This document shows positions 1 to 9,469 of a stretch of DNA of 41,231 nt, piece by piece. The notes beneath the pieces were generated by a model. The model searched no databases, had not been told where the DNA came from, and worked only from the letters and a program-made list of their open reading frames with translations. The stretch's first letter is position 1. Each line of letters opens with the position of its first letter. Source of the DNA: Alphaproteobacteria bacterium (GTDB lineage Bacteria > Pseudomonadota > Alphaproteobacteria > Micavibrionales > Micavibrionaceae); contig JALZUF010000137.1 in the NCBI GenBank assembly GCA_023301785.1, positions 1 through 41,231 on the forward strand, given 5' to 3'. The translations under genes were made by a program, and so were the position numbers.

Positions 1-468
1 AATATTTATAATTTTGTTATTGAACTGAATGCTCAGCTAAAAGAAAACAAAAAAACTATTAAACCTATACCGCTAGAGGATATTGATTTTTCTGCGATTC
101 AAGATTTTGAAGATCAAATTGAAGTGGCGCCAGATAAATGGCATAATTTTTTAGACCTCCAAAGTGCGATTGAGATTTATACGCCACTTTTTGCTTTGTT
201 ATTGTCACGTGACGATTTTGAACGGGCGAGTAATTCATTACAGCTTGATGAAACAATCGCCATTTATGCGGCAACAATATTCAACCGTGGCGAGATTATG
301 GGACTGGTTAATAATAAGCATCCTATGGTGCCATTATCAACTGTGGAAGCAGGTTTTAGGCTGATGTTACATGGTATTGATGCTGAAAATCTTTACGGAT
401 TTATTAAGTATGTCCGTGATAACCGTGAGTATTTAACTGACTTTTCACAAAAACGTAGTGCGGGTTGA
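1..468 (+). CDS. Hypothetical protein, 5'-truncated by the window edge
   Basis: Frame 1 is open from base 1 (NIYNFVIELNAQLKENKK...) through the listed 124..468 ORF to TGA at 466-468. The track start at 124 is an internal GTG. Confidence 0.6.
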   Translation, partial: NIYNFVIELNAQLKENKKTIKPIPLEDIDFSAIQDFEDQIEVAPDKWHNFLDLQSAIEIYTPLFALLLSRDDFERASNSLQLDETIAIYAATIFNRGEIMGLVNNKHPMVPLSTVEAGFRLMLHGIDAENLYGFIKYVRDNREYLTDFSQKRSAG

Positions 469-552
469 GCCATAGCTTCAATTTTGTTAAACTACTCTCA
501 CAACAGCGTTTATTGAGTATCATTTATTCCCTTAAAATTATGAAAGTAAAAA

Positions 553-744
553 GTGATGCTGCTTCTAAAATGTTTTTTTATGTCTTTAGGGATTGTTTTA
601 TCAATTGCGGGTAATTTGTTTGCCCTTTATAAAGTTTTAATTATTGCCATTGGATCTTATGGGTTGATTGCTGTCTTCAGTGCTAGTTTAGGTATATCTG
701 TTTTAATTTTAACAATTATTATTTACGCGGCACTTAAAGATTAA
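553..744 (+). CDS. Small hydrophobic membrane protein (about 63 aa or shorter)
   Basis: Short ORF with two predicted transmembrane stretches. Start uncertain (GTG 553, ATG 556 or ATG 580). No strong RBS. Confidence 0.4.
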   Translation: MMLLLKCFFMSLGIVLSIAGNLFALYKVLIIAIGSYGLIAVFSASLGISVLILTIIIYAALKD

Positions 745-746
745 TT

Positions 747-1730
747 TTAAAGCTGCGTATTTTCATTCCAAATACGATCCCAAATTTTGGATAGCTGCCC
801 CATACTTCTTGGGTTTTGGTGGCGTTGATTTTCGATAGCAATGATCTTGTCGTTTACTTTCTCTCCAACAATGAAGCCAAAGATATAATTTTCAGGCTCT
901 AAACCCATGCGCAAATCGGTTATAACAACCTTATTGTCTTTTAGGTCAGTTTTATAAAAGCCTTTCGTAAACCAGTCGAGGCGCTGAACTGAATGTGCAT
1001 TTTTAATTGGACTTAAAAGGGCTGGCTGAGTAGGGAAAGCTTCAAAATTTATTGTTTTATCCTTATCAAATATAGAAGCGTAGCCGACATTATATTGATT
1101 TTCTTCCATGACCACGACGCGCCACAAGAATGTATTAAAAGGTGTTGTTTGTACCAAAGTATTCTTTGCCTTGTAGGCATCTGGAATTTGTTTGTAGATG
1201 TAATTCTGCGCAGTTACGCCCCATAGTAAATACAGGGTGCTGACGACAAGCATGATATTGACGGCACGTGTCTTTTTCTTCATTAAAAACCAGATCAACG
1301 CAGCCATAAGCGGCAGTGTATAAAGGGGGTCAATGATAAAAATTGAGCCTACGCCAACGGGTGGTGTCGGCAGAGGCCATAATAATTGTGTGCCATAGAT
1401 TGTAAGAGCATCTAAAAGCATATGCGTAAGCAGTCCTAAGAAAATTATTCCCCATAAATGAGGATCTTTAAAGCTGGTTTTAAACCATTTTAACTTTGAA
1501 AATAAGAAAGTGATAAATGGGGTCGCCAAAAATGCGAATAAAATAGAATGGCTGAAACCGCGATGCGCCGTCATAGATGTAACGGGATCAGATCCTATAA
1601 ATGCCAATGTGTCTAAATCAGGAATAGTACCGCAAATCGCGCCGATTAAGACAGATTTACGACCATATTTTTTACCGCCGACAGCTGCCCCAACGGCGCC
1701 GCCCAAAACAATTTGTGTTAAGGAATCCAT
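747..1730 (-). CDS. YdjM/DUF457-family membrane-bound metal-dependent hydrolase
   Basis: MDSLTQIVLGGAVGAAVGGKKYGRK...GTIPDLDTL...HRGFSHS: His/Asp motifs typical of the YdjM/DUF457 family, multiple TM segments. Confidence 0.8.
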   Translation of the reverse strand: MDSLTQIVLGGAVGAAVGGKKYGRKSVLIGAICGTIPDLDTLAFIGSDPVTSMTAHRGFSHSILFAFLATPFITFLFSKLKWFKTSFKDPHLWGIIFLGLLTHMLLDALTIYGTQLLWPLPTPPVGVGSIFIIDPLYTLPLMAALIWFLMKKKTRAVNIMLVVSTLYLLWGVTAQNYIYKQIPDAYKAKNTLVQTTPFNTFLWRVVVMEENQYNVGYASIFDKDKTINFEAFPTQPALLSPIKNAHSVQRLDWFTKGFYKTDLKDNKVVITDLRMGLEPENYIFGFIVGEKVNDKIIAIENQRHQNPRSMGQLSKIWDRIWNENTQL

Positions 1731-3353
1731 TTACTTTTGTTGCTCCACAAAGTCAGCATAATCAACAAGAACACCATATTGTGGATCTTCGATTAAATTA
1801 ACCTCGACCATATCTTTTGCGTTCTTTAACAATAGCTGACAATCGGGACTTAGATGCACCAAGTGCAGTGTTTTGCCGTACTCTGTATATTTTAAGGCCA
1901 AGGCATCGATGGCTTCTAAGGCAGAATGATCCCAAACACGGGCGTGGCTAAAATCAATAACGATGTCATTTTCTTCATCATTTTTTGGATCAACACCATT
2001 TTTAAATCTTTGGATAGATCCAAAAAATAGGGGGCCATGAAGTTTGTAAACTTTGTTACCATCTTCTTCATTACTCCATACAGTAATCCAGAATTTGTTC
2101 GCTGATTTCCACGCATACACTAGGGCGGAAACAATAACACCAACGATCACGGCGATGGCCAGATCATAAGCAACTGTTACGCTGGTGACGAGAAAAATGA
2201 CAAAAGCATCTTCCTTTGGAATTTTATGCAAGATACGTATTGATGCCCAAGCAAAGGTTGCAATCACAACCATAAACATAAGGCCCGTTAGCGCGGCCAA
2301 TGGAATCATTTCAATCCATTTGGAAGCAAATAAGATAAAGATCAGTAAAGCGATTGCGGCGGTGATCCCTGATAGGCGACCACGGCCACCAGATTTAATA
2401 TTGATCATAGATTGCCCGATCATCGCACAACCACCCATGGCGCTGAAAAAGCCACAAGTCGTGTTAGCCAAGCCTTGGCCGATACATTCTTGTGATGTAC
2501 GTCCGCGCGTTTCGGTCATTTCATCAATCAGTGTTAGCGTTAGCAGGCTCTCAATGAGGCCAATCGCCGCCAATGTTACAGCGACAGGTAGAATGATAAA
2601 CAATGTCTCCCATGTGAAAGGCACCATTGGAAGATGAAAAGCTGGTAATCCGCCAGAGATGCTGGCCATATCACCCACAGTCTTGGTGTCTAAATCCATA
2701 CCAATCACAAGCAAACTGACAACGACGATAGAAACCAAGGAAGAGGGTAGGAGCATTCCGATCTTTGGAATTTTAGGAAAGGCCCAAATAATAAACATCG
2801 TAAGTAGTGTAAGGCCTAACATAAGGTTCATTGACGGCCCTGTGAGCCAGCCACCATTAAAGAGAACATCAATCGCACTGTGGCCACCTTCATGGCCAGC
2901 TGTGTCGTGAATAACCTCTGGTGCTGGTTTTTTAAACTGCGCTAATTGTGCTAAGAAAATTACGATAGCGAGGCCATTAACGAAGCCAAGCATTACCGAA
3001 TGGGGCACGAGGCGAATAAATTTACCCATTTGGAAAACACCCGCCAGCATTTGGATAATACCTGTAAGGACGATGGTTGCGAATAAGTATTCAACACCGT
3101 ATATGGCAACGATACCGACCATCGCCACGGCCATGGCACCCGTTGCACCTGAGATCATACCGCTTCGTCCCCCAAAGACAGATGTGATGAGGCCAACTAT
3201 AAAAGCGGCATACAGACCAACAAGGGGGTCAACTTTGGCCACAAAAGCAAAAGCGATAGCTTCGGGAACCAATGCCAAAGCCACGGTTAGGCCAGAAAGC
3301 ATGTCAGATTTAGGATCAGTCGTAAGATGGAATTTGCGTACAAGGCGTAACAT
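1731..3353 (-). CDS. SulP-family anion transporter with C-terminal STAS domain
   Basis: [37 protein letters not shown]-terminal signature, multiple TMs, and a C-terminal STAS-like segment ([42 protein letters not shown]). Confidence 0.88.
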   Translation of the reverse strand: MLRLVRKFHLTTDPKSDMLSGLTVALALVPEAIAFAFVAKVDPLVGLYAAFIVGLITSVFGGRSGMISGATGAMAVAMVGIVAIYGVEYLFATIVLTGIIQMLAGVFQMGKFIRLVPHSVMLGFVNGLAIVIFLAQLAQFKKPAPEVIHDTAGHEGGHSAIDVLFNGGWLTGPSMNLMLGLTLLTMFIIWAFPKIPKIGMLLPSSLVSIVVVSLLVIGMDLDTKTVGDMASISGGLPAFHLPMVPFTWETLFIILPVAVTLAAIGLIESLLTLTLIDEMTETRGRTSQECIGQGLANTTCGFFSAMGGCAMIGQSMINIKSGGRGRLSGITAAIALLIFILFASKWIEMIPLAALTGLMFMVVIATFAWASIRILHKIPKEDAFVIFLVTSVTVAYDLAIAVIVGVIVSALVYAWKSANKFWITVWSNEEDGNKVYKLHGPLFFGSIQRFKNGVDPKNDEENDIVIDFSHARVWDHSALEAIDALALKYTEYGKTLHLVHLSPDCQLLLKNAKDMVEVNLIEDPQYGVLVDYADFVEQQK

Positions 3354-3496
3354 AATGAAAAACTTCTTTAATTAGGGGGATATCGTAAGGATTTCCGATT
3401 TGTCAAAATCAGAACCTAGATATTACAGCATAAGAAGTCTAGTTGAAAGTATGTATAGTTGCCCTTATAGGCGTTTCTGAGCGTGTTACTGCGTTT

Positions 3497-6337
3497 CTAT
3501 AGGGTTAAATCAAGGTTTGTATTGATTATATTGGCATCATGTAAGTCATCAACACTAAATCCTGTGAAATCAGAACCTCGGATAATTGCTGCTTGCTCCC
3601 AATCATCGCCTTCACCGTCTGAATTAATGAATAGATCAGTACGATCAGCATTTTTAAAGTTTAGAAGAACGAAATCGTTAATATCATCTGTTGCATCATC
3701 AAAACCAGTTAGAATATTTGTAATAACGAGAGCGTCCCTAAAAGATGTAAGATCAAAATCTCTTATTTGATCGACGTTGCCGTCTAAATCAGTAAAACCA
3801 AAATTGTTGAACAAGCCACCGCCGTATAATACGTCTGCACCTGCGCCACCAACAAAAGTACCGCCTTGAGCGCCGCTGCGGATTGTGTCGTTACCTGCGT
3901 CGCCATAAACAGTTATTGCGGATTCACCGCCGATGATTAGATCGTCGCCGTCACCACCGAGGATAGTACCACCGCCTATGCCACCATAAACTTTATCATT
4001 ACCTGTGCCAGCATCAACAAAGCCTGAATCAGTTAGCGTAATTTTATCGTGACCTGCACCTGCGAACACTGTGTCATATCCTGTACCGCTATGGATTAAA
4101 TCATTATAAGCGCTGCCGTGAATTTCATCATTTCCTTCTTCACCATAAAGTGTAGAACGTCCGCCCATGGCGAACAGTCTATCGTCACCTGCGCCGCCAA
4201 ATAGCTGGTTTCTTCCGATATCTATGACTAAGTTGTCACCCGATCCACTTATGTAACCACCGCCTGCGATTAGGGTGTCATTACCATCGCCGCCATATAG
4301 GCGATTTTGTCCATATTCATCTTCAAGATAGTCATTTCCGTTTCCACCCATCAGGCTATCATTATCTAAGCCGCCATCAAGTATGTCGTCGCCATCGCCG
4401 CCCTGAAGGCCATCTCTGCCATCACCACCAAATAATTCGTCATTGCCGAGCATACCGTATAGGCGGTCATTACCATCGCCGCCGTCTAGATAATCGTTAT
4501 CGTCACCGCCCTGAATGTTATCACGACCATTACCACCGTATATATTGTCAGCGCCTCTTAATCCTTCTAGTCGATCGTCGCCGTCACCGCCGTAAATAGT
4601 ATCGTCACCATGATAGCCGAGAATACGATCACTTCCAGCTTCGCCATGAAGTAAATCATTTCCACGTCCGCCATGTATTAAGTCATTACCACCGCCAGCA
4701 AAAACGACATCATCGCCATCATCACTGAAAATGCGGTCGTTACTGATGATGGACATTGTAATAATATCTGCGCCGTCATCTGTATATAATTGTGTTGTTA
4801 ATGCGCTGTGATTACCACTTACAGTGATAATATCTGCTTTATCAGAACCATTAAGCCTAATAAGATCGGGAGCATTATTATTTTCCACGTCTAAGACAAT
4901 TTGGTTGTTGTAACGGGCAAGAGTGAATTGATCTCCGTTTGCGTCTGTGTAGCCTAAATCATCGGCTGTAAAAGAAACTTCTTCGTTTGTTTCTGAGCGG
5001 TAGATATAATCGCCACCGTTCCAGAATGTTTGTAATGTCATACGTTCAACGCTACCAAAGCTTTCTTCTAGGTCAGACATAGAATAAGAATCACCACCAA
5101 AAATATAATTTTCTACATCACTGATTGTGTCGGTAAAATTATTAACCAAATTTGTGATGGCAACTACGGTATTGCTGATGAAACTAAAAGCAAAATCAGA
5201 AACGTTAGAGAAATATGTTACGGCGTCATTACCTGTACCACCATCGATTTCATCGTTGCCGATTGAGCCATAAAATAAATCATCGCCTGCGTTACCAAGC
5301 AGTATATTATTAAGGTCATTACCGTAAATGTTATCGTTCCCTGAACCACCGATTGCGTTTTCAATCTCTGCACCATAGGCAATAACAATATTATTTGTCA
5401 TGTGACCTGTTGAACTGAAATCGCCTTCTGTAAGGTAAAGTGTTTGATCCTGTGAATATCCAGAGGCATCTATTGTATCGTTACCGCCACCATCCCATAT
5501 TGCGAAAGGTGCTTCACCTTTTGTGAAGTCATATTGATCGTGCCCTGCATTAGAATTAAAGCCATAAGTTGTGTCCGTGCTACGTGTTGTATAATCCGCG
5601 CCATATAAGTTTTGAATTGCTAAAATATCAATAAGCATTGGCGTTGCAGAATACTGCCATACGCCAGTAGAGTCAGTATGGTCACTGCCAACGTTACTGT
5701 CGCTGAAGTAAGACATTATTGTTGTTTGATGTGTATCGTTTGCCCATTGTGCGTCGTTGCCATAGCTAGCGCTGCCATTGTAATTTCCAGTGTGACCTAA
5801 CCCAAGAGAGTGACCAATTTCGTGCATGGCTGTCATGAGAGCATAATCACCAATATCATCAAAATTGCGCCAGCCATAAGTTGATGTATCAATAGAGATA
5901 TTATTGCTTACAACAAAACCACCGCTGGTTGAAGATTGAGAGTATGCGCGACCTTGTGAGTTTGTTGCAACAGCAATATTGCCTCCGCTGTTTACTTCAG
6001 TGAATGTGATATCAGCAATATCGCTCCACATATCGAATGCATTTCTAATGCCGTTCGCTTGGGCGGCTGTGTAATCGTTGGTAATTGAAAAAGTAATATT
6101 ATCTTGGCTGAATGAAAAACCTGAACCGCCGCGATCATTCCAATAACCATCGGTAAGGTAGTTTGCAAAGTCATTTGGATTGGCATTGTTGGCAGGTGCA
6201 TAAATTGAATTTTCTGCTGAAGAACTCTGCGCGTTATTTTGTTCGATTGAGTCAAGGCTGTTTGCACCACTTTGACATCCTGCGCAACCACAACCAACTG
6301 TATTTGTAGAATCTAAACTATAATTTTCTGTACTCAA
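3497..6337 (-). CDS. Serralysin-like M10 metallopeptidase with RTX repeats and a type I secretion C-terminal domain
   Basis: HEIGHSLGLGH zinc motif (about 5792-5824) with downstream Met-turn TIMSY; many GGxGxDxL RTX nonapeptides; C-terminal VDQIRDF...RGSDFTG. TTG start at 6337 with AAGGGG upstream. Confidence 0.9.
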   Translation of the reverse strand: MSTENYSLDSTNTVGCGCAGCQSGANSLDSIEQNNAQSSSAENSIYAPANNANPNDFANYLTDGYWNDRGGSGFSFSQDNITFSITNDYTAAQANGIRNAFDMWSDIADITFTEVNSGGNIAVATNSQGRAYSQSSTSGGFVVSNNISIDTSTYGWRNFDDIGDYALMTAMHEIGHSLGLGHTGNYNGSASYGNDAQWANDTHQTTIMSYFSDSNVGSDHTDSTGVWQYSATPMLIDILAIQNLYGADYTTRSTDTTYGFNSNAGHDQYDFTKGEAPFAIWDGGGNDTIDASGYSQDQTLYLTEGDFSSTGHMTNNIVIAYGAEIENAIGGSGNDNIYGNDLNNILLGNAGDDLFYGSIGNDEIDGGTGNDAVTYFSNVSDFAFSFISNTVVAITNLVNNFTDTISDVENYIFGGDSYSMSDLEESFGSVERMTLQTFWNGGDYIYRSETNEEVSFTADDLGYTDANGDQFTLARYNNQIVLDVENNNAPDLIRLNGSDKADIITVSGNHSALTTQLYTDDGADIITMSIISNDRIFSDDGDDVVFAGGGNDLIHGGRGNDLLHGEAGSDRILGYHGDDTIYGGDGDDRLEGLRGADNIYGGNGRDNIQGGDDNDYLDGGDGNDRLYGMLGNDELFGGDGRDGLQGGDGDDILDGGLDNDSLMGGNGNDYLEDEYGQNRLYGGDGNDTLIAGGGYISGSGDNLVIDIGRNQLFGGAGDDRLFAMGGRSTLYGEEGNDEIHGSAYNDLIHSGTGYDTVFAGAGHDKITLTDSGFVDAGTGNDKVYGGIGGGTILGGDGDDLIIGGESAITVYGDAGNDTIRSGAQGGTFVGGAGADVLYGGGLFNNFGFTDLDGNVDQIRDFDLTSFRDALVITNILTGFDDATDDINDFVLLNFKNADRTDLFINSDGEGDDWEQAAIIRGSDFTGFSVDDLHDANIINTNLDLTL

Positions 6338-6434
6338 AACCCTAAACCCCTTAACCCTAAAAAGAACCTGATCTTTAATAATACGGGATTAGAGTTAAGC
6401 TCTTGTTAATACATACAATTGTATCTATTTTTTT

Positions 6435-8624
6435 TTAAGATTTATCTTGCGATAACAAGCAGCAAATTGATTTGTTTTGACTGGTTTGGAAAGGTTTGAG
6501 CGCTTTTAAAAGTTTTTCATCATTAGTGGATTTATATTTTACGGCGAAAAGACTTAAATCAGATAATTGTTCAATAAGACGCGCATCTGAGGCCTCTAGG
6601 CATGATGGCGTGTCAATAATGATGTAATCATACGATTTTCTTAACGTCTCTATTAGCGTATCTAATTCCTTCATGCTGAGCAAATTAAAGGCATTGTTTG
6701 GAATAGACTGGCCAAAGATGATATCAACATTGGTGTCTGGATCTGTGTAAATAATATCTTCTAAAGTTTTTTGGCTTGTTAAGTAATCGACAAGGTTATT
6801 GCCATTGGCTTCATTCATATAAGTATGAATTTCTGGGCGTCTTAAATTAGCATCAATTAAGATTGTTCTTTTGCCGGCCTTTACAGAGAGTGCTGCCAGA
6901 ATAATTGCCAACGTTGTTTTACCTTCATTTTTAACCGAGGATAAAACAGATAATACTTTTATTGGATTACCATTTCTTAGCTTTATATTTTCAATCGTTA
7001 TTCTAAGATTACGCACCGCTTCTAAGATTTTAGAATTGGGTGATGATAGAATATGCGTAATAAATTTTCGTCCCAAAGGTTTGCGTTGATAAGGAATAGA
7101 GCCAAGGCAGGTGTAACCTGTAGCGTTTTCTATATCTTTGGTAGTCTTAAATTTGTTGTAAATTTTTTCTAATATAAATAAAATTGCGATGCCTAAAATT
7201 CCTGATACAAAAGCGCCAATCATAATAATAAGAATTTTGTTTGGTGAGGATGGTGTAGAAGGGACGCTAGCGTAAGAAATAACTCGCGCACCAGCATTCT
7301 GCAGCGGTTCTTTTTTTATAGAACGTTTATATTGATCTAAAAAATTCTTTAATATATTACGTGATGTATCTGCTTCACGTTCATATTCCCTTAGTTTTAT
7401 AAGAGCCTCGTTATCGATTTCAATTTGATCACTAGCGCTTAAAAGCCTATTTTTAATTTCGCTTCGCTGTTCCTCAATAACTTGCAATTCGTTCTTAAGA
7501 TTACTTTTTGATTTTTGAACTTCTGTACTAATTCTTTTTTCTAAGGCGGCCAACTCATTTTGATTTTTAATCATTGAGGGATGTTTGGGACCGTATTTTG
7601 TTGAAAGTTGAGCGATGGTAGCTTCTATCGCGATACGTTCTTGATTAAGGTTTTTAAGGATAATTGCGTTTACAGAATTAGAAATTAGCTTGGAATCAAC
7701 AATACTATTATTAGTTCTACGCATTTGTGTCATCTGCGCTTTTTTGTCCAAATACATGGCTTCAATATCAATGAGTTGATTGTTTAGGGCTGTAAGCTGT
7801 TCCTTGGAAAGAAGCTGTTCTTGTCTGCCAGAAATAAGACCATTTTCTATACGATGTGCTTCAACGCGGGTTTCGTTTTCTAAAACCTGTTGTTTTAAAT
7901 CTGTAATACGATCATCTAACCACGCGGTCAGCTTCGCCTGTTCCAACTGTTTGGCTTTTATACGACTTTTTATATATTCGTTCACAGTCGTGTTGGCGAT
8001 AAGAGCGGCTTTTTCAGGATCTTTTGAAGTAAAGCCCACCTTAACAGCGAAAGTTCCAGGGATAGAAGACGCTTTTAACGTGTCTAAGAAATGTGTAATC
8101 GTTTCTGAATTTTGAAGTTTACCTTCTTGCTCTCGTGTAAGTCTTGGGATGATGTCTTCAGACTCAATTTTTGAGATTTCAGCTTCTTCTAATGTTAGTG
8201 TTTTAAAGGGTGCCGTCGCATCAATTTTTTGTGGCGGCTGCGTATCTAAAATATCTTGCCCTTTGTTCAAGTTCGGGTTGAATTCAGGATCGTTCATAAG
8301 ATCTAATTTTTGAACAATTTTCGCTGCAAGATTTCGTGATTTTAGGATTTCTATTTCTGTTAGAATAAAACCAACGTCTAATGCATTTATAATAGCTTTA
8401 TCTTCAAAACGTTCAAAAATATTGTTATCATTTTCGATTAAGATACTCGAATTAGCGGTGTATTTTGTTTTTGTAAGTTGCGTTAAACCAAAAGTGATTA
8501 GCATCCCCATGAGGATAATAATTGCAAGTGTGCCTTTTCGATTCCAGATCACATTAATGATACCGCGGATATCAATATCATCGGGAAGCGTGTTGGGCTG
8601 TTGATTGTTTGATGTACTGTCCAT
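6435..8624 (-). CDS. Wzc/ExoP-like polysaccharide co-polymerase with BY-kinase-like C-terminal domain
   Basis: N-terminal Wzz-like TM and long coiled-coil region, second TM, then a P-loop domain (SSVKNEGKTTLAIILA, ILIDANLRRP, YDYIIIDTPS). Confidence 0.88.
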   Translation of the reverse strand: MDSTSNNQQPNTLPDDIDIRGIINVIWNRKGTLAIIILMGMLITFGLTQLTKTKYTANSSILIENDNNIFERFEDKAIINALDVGFILTEIEILKSRNLAAKIVQKLDLMNDPEFNPNLNKGQDILDTQPPQKIDATAPFKTLTLEEAEISKIESEDIIPRLTREQEGKLQNSETITHFLDTLKASSIPGTFAVKVGFTSKDPEKAALIANTTVNEYIKSRIKAKQLEQAKLTAWLDDRITDLKQQVLENETRVEAHRIENGLISGRQEQLLSKEQLTALNNQLIDIEAMYLDKKAQMTQMRRTNNSIVDSKLISNSVNAIILKNLNQERIAIEATIAQLSTKYGPKHPSMIKNQNELAALEKRISTEVQKSKSNLKNELQVIEEQRSEIKNRLLSASDQIEIDNEALIKLREYEREADTSRNILKNFLDQYKRSIKKEPLQNAGARVISYASVPSTPSSPNKILIIMIGAFVSGILGIAILFILEKIYNKFKTTKDIENATGYTCLGSIPYQRKPLGRKFITHILSSPNSKILEAVRNLRITIENIKLRNGNPIKVLSVLSSVKNEGKTTLAIILAALSVKAGKRTILIDANLRRPEIHTYMNEANGNNLVDYLTSQKTLEDIIYTDPDTNVDIIFGQSIPNNAFNLLSMKELDTLIETLRKSYDYIIIDTPSCLEASDARLIEQLSDLSLFAVKYKSTNDEKLLKALKPFQTSQNKSICCLLSQDKS

Positions 8625-8633
8625 AAAGATTTT

Positions 8634-9332
8634 TTAAAAAAACCTTTCTTTGATTACGATAATATCACCAGGCTTAATTTTCTGAGCGATATCAATTTTA
8701 TAATATTTAGGTTTATCGCTAGATTGATCAATAACGATCTTTGCTGTTTTCTTATTAGCACGATAAGTAAAGCCACCTGCTAAGGCGACGGCCTTTAAGA
8801 TATTCATGTCCGAAATATAATCGTACTTACCTGGCTCCTTAACCTCGCCTAAAATATAGATAGGACGACTTTGATCAAGAGCGACAGAAATGCTTGGATT
8901 GATTAAATAACCATCTGTAAATTTCTGATATAGCAATCCTTCTACTTGGGATAATGTGCACCCAATAAGTTGCGTTTCTCCAATCAGTGGGACAGCAATT
9001 TTCCCTGTGTCTTGTACAGTATATTTTCCTGATAAGTCGGGTTCACCAAATATCTTAATGCTGACGATGTCATCGACACCTAATTGGTAGGCATCTTGGT
9101 TGGGTATCGTGACGCATTCGCCTGATTGATAATAGTTATTGATGACAGTAGGCTGATCAATTGCAAAAGCAGAATCTGAAGTAGCATCAACTTTATTGAT
9201 AATAATTTGAGATTCAGTTTGAGAATGCGCAGGTGACGTTGGAATGAGAGGAGTACATGCAAGCGTACTCACCGCGAATAACACGCAGACGAGGGCGTAA
9301 GAAATGCTTTTTAGAAAATGCAGTTTCAACAT
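8634..9332 (-). CDS. Wza-like polysaccharide export protein (Poly_export + SLBB)
   Basis: YQLGVDDIVSIKIFGEPDLSGKYTVQDTGKIAVPLIGETQLIGCTLSQVE and PIYILGEVKEPGKYDY. N-terminal signal with a weak lipobox-like STLAC. Confidence 0.88.
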   Translation of the reverse strand: MLKLHFLKSISYALVCVLFAVSTLACTPLIPTSPAHSQTESQIIINKVDATSDSAFAIDQPTVINNYYQSGECVTIPNQDAYQLGVDDIVSIKIFGEPDLSGKYTVQDTGKIAVPLIGETQLIGCTLSQVEGLLYQKFTDGYLINPSISVALDQSRPIYILGEVKEPGKYDYISDMNILKAVALAGGFTYRANKKTAKIVIDQSSDKPKYYKIDIAQKIKPGDIIVIKERFF

Positions 9333-9469
9333 GTTTAATAATACTTTTTGTTATAATGCGCCTTTCAGGACTGAAAAATGCAAATAGTATAGATATTATA
9401 AGGTGTTAGGAGTTCACGCACAAGAGGCTGTGCATAACTTTTTAACGTTCGCTATATCGAGTCAGTGGC

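Noticed and set aside
1731-3353. SulP transporter as the sulfate supplier for the sulfotransferases
   Set aside because: SulP proteins also carry bicarbonate and other anions, it is outside the EPS block, and no PAPS genes are in the window; the link is unsupported.
2185-3375. Plus-strand ORFs opposite the SulP transporter (2185..2637, 2659..2910, 3073..3375)
   Set aside because: Antisense shadows of a well-supported transporter; compositionally biased with no recognisable motif.
3800-5300. CRISPR-like or DNA satellite repeats in the RTX regions
   Set aside because: Periodic similarity is protein-level (RTX nonapeptides) without conserved direct repeats and unique spacers.
9419-9436. GCACAAGAGGCTGTGC hairpin upstream of the wza-like gene as a terminator or riboswitch
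   Set aside because: Only a 5-bp stem with no T-tract; insufficient support.
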